From Flavobacterium sp. N502540 (GTDB lineage Bacteria > Bacteroidota > Bacteroidia > Flavobacteriales > Flavobacteriaceae), in contig NZ_CP110012.1 of assembly GCF_025947365.1 (NCBI RefSeq), positions 1,240,001-1,304,000 on the forward strand: DNA of 64,000 nucleotides, given 5' to 3'. Numbering within the stretch: position 1 is the stretch's first letter; every line of letters begins with the position of its first letter. Both the position numbers and the translations under genes were made by a program. Below, piece after piece: positions 58,669 through 64,000 of the stretch. The notes beneath the pieces are model-generated. The model was not told the DNA's origin. It did not search any database and saw nothing but the letters and a program-made list of their open reading frames with translations.

Positions 58669-60972
58669 ATGCAAAAAAGTGTTTTTCTTCTTTTACTATT
58701 TTGTTATTCTTTTGGAAGTGCTCAAACTTCTTCAACTAATAATTCAATCATTCCGGCTCCCAACTCTTATAAGGCAACCGGAGACAGTATTCGTTTCAAC
58801 GGACAAATTAAAGTGCTGTTTGAAAAGAATAAATACAGCGCTAAAGAACAAAAAACGGCAAAGCTGTTGGAGTCTGCCATAAACGCAAACACAGCAAACC
58901 AAAAAAGCACTATCGATGTTGTATTCATAACACAAAATCCAGCTCCTTCTCTAAAAAAAGAAGGGTACAAAATTGTCATCACTCCTAAAAAAATAACCGT
59001 TACCGGAAGTGAAGAAGGATTGTTTTATGCGGTTCAGAGTTTACTGCAAATGCTTCCGAACAAACCCAAAAGTCAGGAAATAAAACTCCCTTGTGTTACG
59101 ATAGAAGATGAACCGAGATACGATTACCGAGGCCTGCATTTAGACGTTTGCCGTCACTTTTTTAGTGTTGACGTTATAAAAGATTTTATCGCTCAGATGT
59201 CCAGCTATAAATTAAATAATTTCCATTGGCATTTAACTGACGATCAGGGCTGGAGAATCGAAATTAAAAAATACCCAAAACTAACCGAAGTAGGTTCCAA
59301 AAGAGCACAGACTCTCGTAGGAAACAAGTTCGAGAGATTCCCTTATTTTTTTGACGGAAATCCTTATGGAGGTTTTTATACTCAGGAAGAAATCAAGGAC
59401 GTGGTAAAATTTGCTGAAGAACATTATGTCAATGTGATCCCCGAAATCGAAATGCCGGGGCATGCCACAGCAGCCGTTACCGCTTATCCAAATTTATCCT
59501 GTTTTCCGGATCGCCCTTATAAAGTTATTGAATACTGGGGCGTATTTGAAGATATATTCTGTGCCGGAAAAGAAGAAACCTTTACTTTTCTGGAAGATGT
59601 TTTAACCGAAGTTATGGCTTTATTCCCCAGCAAATACATTCACATTGGTGGTGACGAATGCCCAAAAGCCAGATGGAAAGAATGCCCAAACTGTCAAAAA
59701 AAGATCAAAGAATTAGGATTGAAAAACGAACATGAATTACAAACTTATCTTACCACCAGAATAGAAAAATTCCTGAACAACAATGGAAGACAAATTCTGG
59801 GCTGGGACGAAATGCTTGAAGGCGGGCTGACTCCAAACGCAGCAGTAATGTCCTGGCGCGGAGAATCGGGCGGAATTGCCGCCGCCAAACAAAAACACTT
59901 TGTCATCATGAATCCGGAGCACATTTTGTATCTGGATTACAACCAGGCGTATTCTCCTAATGAACCTCTAACCGTTGGAAGATTGGTTACTGTCGAAAAA
60001 ATGTACCATTACAACCCCACTCCGGTGGACAGTCTGACGGTTGACGAACAAAAATACATCATGGGCGTACAGTCTAATTTATGGTCAGAATATTTGACGA
60101 GTCCGGCCAAATTAAATTATCAGCTTTATCCCCGAATGTTTGCCTTGGCAGAAACTGCCTGGACCCAGCCTCAGCACAAAAACTACAATAATTTTGTTCT
60201 GAATCGCATGCCGCATCATTTAGAAAAACTGGAATTACAAAAAAGATTATACAAAGTCCCAACACCGTTTGGGGCAAATGAAACGGCTCTAATTGCTTCC
60301 AAATATGTACTGGATCTAAAACCTACCATTAAAAATGGACAGATTTTCTACACGATTGATGGCTATAATCCGGATGAAACCGCAAACCTTTATGAAAAAC
60401 CAGTCACGATACACATTCCAAAAGGAGAATTCAGAACCGTAAAAACAGTTCAGATTAGCCCAAGTGGAAGAAAAAGTTCTATCAACAAGATAATAATCCG
60501 AAATCCGGATTTAAAACCTGCTTTAGCGGTAAAACCAACCAAACAAGGTTTAAAATACGAATACTTTATCGGAACCTTATTTCAGCAGGTTCAGGATTTA
60601 GAATTAGCAAAACCTGTGAATTCGGGGATCTTTGAAGGGACTGTGAGCAGTGAAAAATGGAAAACGAAAAAAGAGCGCTATATTGGCCTAAAATTCGATG
60701 GATATATCTACGTGCCGGAAACTGGAAATTATAAGTTTTCAACGCTTTCAGACGACGGATCTAAGCTTTTCATCGACAATGAGCTAATCGTTAACAACGA
60801 CGGAATACATTGGCTCAATGAAGCCTATGGAGCCGTGAAACTTGAAAAAGGATTTCACAAATTCAACATCAGCTATTTTGATCAGGTAGGCGGAACTACT
60901 TTAAACTGTTTCATCCAGCCCGAAGGAAAAGAAAAACAGGAAATAAGCGCTTCGCAATTCTATTACGAATAA
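58669..60972 (+). CDS. Exported GH20 beta-N-acetylhexosaminidase with PA14 domain
   Basis: The 767-residue protein has a signal peptide (MQKSVFLLLLFCYSFGSAQ) and a GH20b domain at about 25-145. The GH20 barrel at about 150-495 contains NNFHWHLTDDQGWRIEI and the catalytic pair Asp329-Glu330 in HIGGDECPK. A chitobiase C-terminal-like segment (QIFYTIDGYNPDE) follows. A PA14 domain at about 620-765 (YVPETGNYKFSTLSDDGSKLFID) probably binds carbohydrate. Such enzymes release GlcNAc from chitooligosaccharides or glycans by substrate-assisted catalysis, in the periplasm or at the surface. It has its own promoter with the operator shared by both susC genes. Confidence 0.96.
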   Translation: MQKSVFLLLLFCYSFGSAQTSSTNNSIIPAPNSYKATGDSIRFNGQIKVLFEKNKYSAKEQKTAKLLESAINANTANQKSTIDVVFITQNPAPSLKKEGYKIVITPKKITVTGSEEGLFYAVQSLLQMLPNKPKSQEIKLPCVTIEDEPRYDYRGLHLDVCRHFFSVDVIKDFIAQMSSYKLNNFHWHLTDDQGWRIEIKKYPKLTEVGSKRAQTLVGNKFERFPYFFDGNPYGGFYTQEEIKDVVKFAEEHYVNVIPEIEMPGHATAAVTAYPNLSCFPDRPYKVIEYWGVFEDIFCAGKEETFTFLEDVLTEVMALFPSKYIHIGGDECPKARWKECPNCQKKIKELGLKNEHELQTYLTTRIEKFLNNNGRQILGWDEMLEGGLTPNAAVMSWRGESGGIAAAKQKHFVIMNPEHILYLDYNQAYSPNEPLTVGRLVTVEKMYHYNPTPVDSLTVDEQKYIMGVQSNLWSEYLTSPAKLNYQLYPRMFALAETAWTQPQHKNYNNFVLNRMPHHLEKLELQKRLYKVPTPFGANETALIASKYVLDLKPTIKNGQIFYTIDGYNPDETANLYEKPVTIHIPKGEFRTVKTVQISPSGRKSSINKIIIRNPDLKPALAVKPTKQGLKYEYFIGTLFQQVQDLELAKPVNSGIFEGTVSSEKWKTKKERYIGLKFDGYIYVPETGNYKFSTLSDDGSKLFIDNELIVNNDGIHWLNEAYGAVKLEKGFHKFNISYFDQVGGTTLNCFIQPEGKEKQEISASQFYYE

Positions 60973-60980
60973 GGATATAA

Positions 60981-61012
60981 AAAAAGCATCCGCGATTTGA
61001 CGGATGCTTTTT
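60981..61012. terminator. Bidirectional terminator after GH20
   Basis: AAAAAGCATCCG at 60981-60992 pairs with CGGATGCTTTTT at 61001-61012. The convergent unknown gene ends 4 bp further on. The same GCATCCG stem is reused at 62098-62129. Confidence 0.9.
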
Positions 61013-61016
61013 TGTA

Positions 61017-62042
61017 TTATTTCGAACTATATTTAGAAACAGCCTTACTGATTCTCTCAAAATCATTATCCTTCAAATTATAGGTCGCAATACCATAAAA
61101 ATAATAAGCCGGCAAACCTGTTTTGGCATTTACAACTTGCAGATACTTGTTTGCATTCATACTTACATATCTCAAATAATAAATCTCCTCATTATTCAAA
61201 ATCTTTTTCTCCAAATCCTCGTCTCTTATAAACTGAAATTTATATTTATAATCTTCTACCAACTCTTTAAGATCTTTTTCGTCTCTAAGTTTTTCTGTAC
61301 CTTTCCAAGAATTAAATTCCATCATATAAGCTTCAGGAATATAAAGGGTACTTTCTTTTAAATTTTTCACCTCTGGATTTACATAATCATCATAAAGTCC
61401 ACAATGCCCACCTTTACCGATCATCTCATTAATGTTCTGAAAATAATTCTTCAACATCCCAAGGTTAGTATTAGTAAAACTGCTTTCAGTATACATTCGG
61501 TTATAAATAATAGCTGCTTTTTCACTAGTTAGTGCTTTCATGGCGTCAAGCAGAAAAGCAGGCTTAACAGAAAGAGGAAATTTTGCGATGTAGCTTGTAG
61601 CTCCCTCATAAACACCATTCACTTTTATGTCGTAATTTTTAGCATCAGGTTTTATCTTTTTAAACCCTTTATCAAATTTTTCTTTATCAAAAATTTTCAG
61701 TCCGAAATTGGTATGAACAAATACACCTCCCTTTGAACTTACTTTTACATCTCCTTCCAGCTTTGCAAATGAATAAGTTCCATCCAGATAATCTAACTCT
61801 TTAAAGTCTTTATACTCCACCACTTTAAAAGGGGTAACTGTCCAAACTTCTTTTAAAATTTTTTCATACGATTCTTTGCTATTTAACTGAGGCAAAACAA
61901 AAATCGTCGTTGTACTCTTAAATTTCTCCAATTCTCCATTCTCAAATTCTTCATCCGTTCCTCTATAAGATGGAGAAACAGCAACCTGGGCATAATTTTT
62001 AACACTGAAAGCCAGCATAATAAACAGTAAAATTCTTTTCAT
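61017..62042 (-). CDS. Exported protein of unknown function
   Basis: I do not recognise this 341-residue protein. It has a signal peptide (MKRILLFIMLAFSVKNYAQ). The mature part is an alpha/beta mixture with FKSTTTIFVLPQLNSKESYEKIL near the N-terminus and GIATYNLKDNDFERI near the end. No metal or catalytic motif stands out. It lies between terminators on both sides, so it is transcribed alone. It is of ordinary base composition and is not related to the catabolic locus by any visible operator. Confidence 0.75.
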   Translation of the reverse strand: MKRILLFIMLAFSVKNYAQVAVSPSYRGTDEEFENGELEKFKSTTTIFVLPQLNSKESYEKILKEVWTVTPFKVVEYKDFKELDYLDGTYSFAKLEGDVKVSSKGGVFVHTNFGLKIFDKEKFDKGFKKIKPDAKNYDIKVNGVYEGATSYIAKFPLSVKPAFLLDAMKALTSEKAAIIYNRMYTESSFTNTNLGMLKNYFQNINEMIGKGGHCGLYDDYVNPEVKNLKESTLYIPEAYMMEFNSWKGTEKLRDEKDLKELVEDYKYKFQFIRDEDLEKKILNNEEIYYLRYVSMNANKYLQVVNAKTGLPAYYFYGIATYNLKDNDFERISKAVSKYSSK

Positions 62043-62097
62043 TTAATGATTTTGTTGTAAGTATTATAATATTAATATGATGCGAAAATAGCACAAA

Positions 62098-62129
62098 AAA
62101 AAGCATCCGCCATATAGCGGATGCTTTTT
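62098..62129 (-). terminator. Terminator of the sdh operon
   Basis: AAAAAGCATCCGC at 62098-62110 pairs with GCGGATGCTTTTT at 62117-62129 around CATATA. It lies 27 bp after sdhB on the minus strand. Confidence 0.9.
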
Positions 62130-62156
62130 TATATCACTAAAAAGATACGTTTTAAA

Positions 62157-62903
62157 TTATCCTTTCAAGCTTGCTGCTAAATACTCACGGTTCATACGTG
62201 CAATATTTTCAAGAGAAATTCCTTTAGGACATTCTACCTCACAAGCTCCGGTATTTGTACAGTTACCAAAACCTTCAGCATCCATTTGGTGAACCATATT
62301 TAAAACACGGTCAACTGCTTCAACTTTACCTTGTGGTAATAAAGCGTATTGAGATACTTTTGCAGAAACGAACAACATTGCTGATGAGTTTTTACAAGTT
62401 GCAACACAAGCTCCACAACCAATACAAGCTGCAGCATCAAAAGATTTATCTGCATCGTCTTTGTTGATTGGAATTGTATTTGCATCGATTGTATTTCCTG
62501 AAGTATTTACAGAGATAAATCCTCCTGCATGTTGAATTCTGTCAAAAGAACTTCTGTCAACTACTAAATCTTTAATTACCGGGAAAGCTTTTGCTCTAAA
62601 TGGCTCGATAAAAATCGTATCACCATCTTTGAACATACGCATGTGCAACTGACAAGTAGTAACACCTCTGTCTGGTCCATGTGCTTCTCCGTTGATAAAC
62701 AATGAACACATTCCGCAAATTCCTTCGCGACAATCGTGGTCAAATGCTACCGGTTCGTCTCCTTTATTGATCAATTGTTCGTTAAGAACGTCAAGCATTT
62801 CAAGGAAAGACATATCCGGTTCAATTCCGTCAATAGGATATTCTACAATCCCTCCTTTATCTTGGGCGTTTTTCTGACGCCATATTTTTAATGTAAGTTT
62901 CAT
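62157..62903 (-). CDS. sdhB: Succinate dehydrogenase/fumarate reductase iron-sulfur subunit
   Basis: The 248-residue protein carries electrons from SdhA to the quinone site at the inner membrane. The [2Fe-2S] ligands lie in [16 protein letters not shown] and in the later VTTCQLHM. The [4Fe-4S] and [3Fe-4S] ligands lie in [16 protein letters not shown] and [15 protein letters not shown]. The CEVECPKGI ending and the overall length fit the B-type subunit of Bacteroidetes that works with a single di-haem membrane subunit; that gene would lie outside the window. It follows sdhA by 98 bp containing a short repeat. Confidence 0.97.
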   Translation of the reverse strand: MKLTLKIWRQKNAQDKGGIVEYPIDGIEPDMSFLEMLDVLNEQLINKGDEPVAFDHDCREGICGMCSLFINGEAHGPDRGVTTCQLHMRMFKDGDTIFIEPFRAKAFPVIKDLVVDRSSFDRIQHAGGFISVNTSGNTIDANTIPINKDDADKSFDAAACIGCGACVATCKNSSAMLFVSAKVSQYALLPQGKVEAVDRVLNMVHQMDAEGFGNCTNTGACEVECPKGISLENIARMNREYLAASLKG

Positions 62904-62917
62904 TTTCTATAAGTTTA

Positions 62918-62996
62918 AAAGTCTTAAAGTCTAAAGTCATAAAGTCAAAAATCGAAAGCTTAATACTTTAAGACTTTGGACTTAGGACTTTGGACT
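62918..62996. repeat. Short repeat cluster between sdhA and sdhB
   Basis: The left half repeats AAAGTCT or AAAGTCA (from 62918) and the right half repeats its complement GACTTTGG (to 62996), so the segment can fold back on itself. It resembles the TCTAAAA repeat between accB and accC. Confidence 0.65.
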
Positions 62997-63001
62997 AAAC
63001 C

Positions 63002-64000
63002 CTATTTATAACTACGTTGTACTAATTTGATGTTTTCGTAAACCAGAGGCTCTTTGTGTAATACGGCGTCACTTGGTTTTCCTTTGTATTCCCAAGCTGC
63101 AACGTATGCAAAGTTCTCATCATCACGAAGTGCTTCACCTTCTTCTGTTTGATATTCTTCACGGAAGTGACCTCCACAAGATTCGTTACGGTGTAAAGCA
63201 TCTTTTGCAAACAACTCTCCCAATTCTAAGAAATCCGCAACACGAGTTGCTTTTTCTAATTCCTGGTTAAATTCGTTAGCACTTCCAGGTACTTTTACGT
63301 CTTTATAAAACTCCTCACGTAAAGCAGCAATTTCTTCGATAGCTTCGGCTAAACCTTTAGCATTACGAGCCATACCTACTTTATCCCACATGATTTTTCC
63401 TAATTTCTTATGGAAATAATCTACAGAATGAGTTCCTTTATTATTGATAAATCTCTCGATTTGATCTTTTACTCCTTTTTCTGCTTCTACGAATTCTGGT
63501 AAATCTGTAGAAATAGGTCCCATTTTAATATCCGGAGCCAAATAATCCCCGATAGTATAGGGTAATACGAAATAACCATCTGCTAAACCTTGCATTAAGG
63601 CAGAAGCTCCAAGTCTGTTTGCTCCGTGATCAGAGAAGTTAGATTCTCCGATTGAGAAACATCCCGGAATGGTAGTCATTAAGTTATAATCAACCCAGGT
63701 ACCACCCATAGTGTAGTGAACCGCAGGGTAAATCATCATTGGCGTTACATAAGGATCTTCGTCAACAATTTTTAAGTACATCTGGAATAAGTTTCCGTAC
63801 TTGCTTTTTACAATATCCGTTCCTAATTTAGTAACTAACGCACTGTCATTTTCATTCAATCCTTTTACGTGAGCAGCCTCAGCACCGTAGCGTTTAATAG
63901 CAGCAGCGAAATCTAAGTAAACCGCTTCTCCTGTTTTGTTCACACCAAAACCGGCATCACATCTTTCCTTTGCAGCACGAGACGCAACGTCACGAGGTAC
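63002..64000 (-). CDS. sdhA: Succinate dehydrogenase/fumarate reductase flavoprotein subunit (3' part)
   Basis: The gene runs off the right edge. The frame is open to position 64000, with [20 protein letters not shown] preceding the GTG at 63943, so that codon is internal. The visible 332 residues include [18 protein letters not shown], with the active-site-region His of the flavoprotein, [31 protein letters not shown] of the FAD domain, and the [16 protein letters not shown] segment near the end. It oxidises succinate to fumarate in the citric acid cycle. It is the upstream partner of sdhB. Confidence 0.96.
   Translation of the reverse strand, partial: VPRDVASRAAKERCDAGFGVNKTGEAVYLDFAAAIKRYGAEAAHVKGLNENDSALVTKLGTDIVKSKYGNLFQMYLKIVDEDPYVTPMMIYPAVHYTMGGTWVDYNLMTTIPGCFSIGESNFSDHGANRLGASALMQGLADGYFVLPYTIGDYLAPDIKMGPISTDLPEFVEAEKGVKDQIERFINNKGTHSVDYFHKKLGKIMWDKVGMARNAKGLAEAIEEIAALREEFYKDVKVPGSANEFNQELEKATRVADFLELGELFAKDALHRNESCGGHFREEYQTEEGEALRDDENFAYVAAWEYKGKPSDAVLHKEPLVYENIKLVQRSYK

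Overview
The window is chromosomal DNA of a Flavobacterium-like Bacteroidetes bacterium. The evidence is AT-rich DNA, SusC/SusD pairs, a type IX secretion (T9SS) C-terminal sorting domain, FecI/FecR/TonB-receptor signalling, the Bacteroidetes -7 promoter element TAnnTTTG upstream of many genes, and an acc/fabH/rpmF/DUF177 gene order. All calls come from reading the sequence; no database search was run.

Layout. 1-7.4 kb: the end of an S9 peptidase, a hybrid histidine kinase convergent with a sigma-54-dependent response regulator, and a tandem array of six small exported PepSY-like proteins. 7.4-13.4 kb: housekeeping genes, namely a DUF177-rpmF-fabH-accB-accC run, divergent pdxA and ribE, and a very small membrane protein. 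13.4-28.1 kb: surface and transport functions. These are a 2012-residue T9SS adhesin/sialidase-fold protein with nine or ten Ig-like repeats, a haem-receptor-like TonB-dependent receptor, a small outer-membrane barrel, and a sigma/anti-sigma/STN-receptor operon.

28.28-34.11 kb: a compact genomic island bounded by a 54-bp direct repeat, one copy of which includes the 3' end of a tRNA gene with anticodon CAU. It carries one three-gene operon: a large degenerate histidine kinase, a stand-alone receiver protein, and a receiver fused to a nucleoside-phosphorylase domain. This is the architecture of Detocs, an anti-phage two-component system whose effector destroys ATP. No integrase is present, only the relic of a transposase.

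34.2-41.1 kb: methylmalonyl-CoA epimerase, two overlapping genes of unknown exported proteins, an Ig-like lipoprotein, a Coa1-family membrane protein and a YafV-type omega-amidase.

41.2-61.0 kb: a large catabolic locus. It has two SusC/SusD pairs, a GntP permease, RidA, a KDG-kinase-like PfkB enzyme, a KDPG-aldolase-like enzyme, a fold-type-III PLP enzyme, an M19 amidohydrolase, a DeoR regulator and a GH20 hexosaminidase with a PA14 domain. A 13-bp motif, GCA-N7-TGC, occurs six times, just upstream of the -7 boxes of both susC genes, the deoR gene and the GH20 gene, so the locus looks like one regulon. The enzyme set fits conversion of an N-acetylated amino-sugar acid (for example the aldonic end of oxidised chitin) through glucosaminate, KDG and KDPG to pyruvate and glyceraldehyde 3-phosphate. 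That pathway assignment is inference.

61.0-64.0 kb: an unknown exported protein, then sdhB and the 3' part of sdhA of succinate dehydrogenase.
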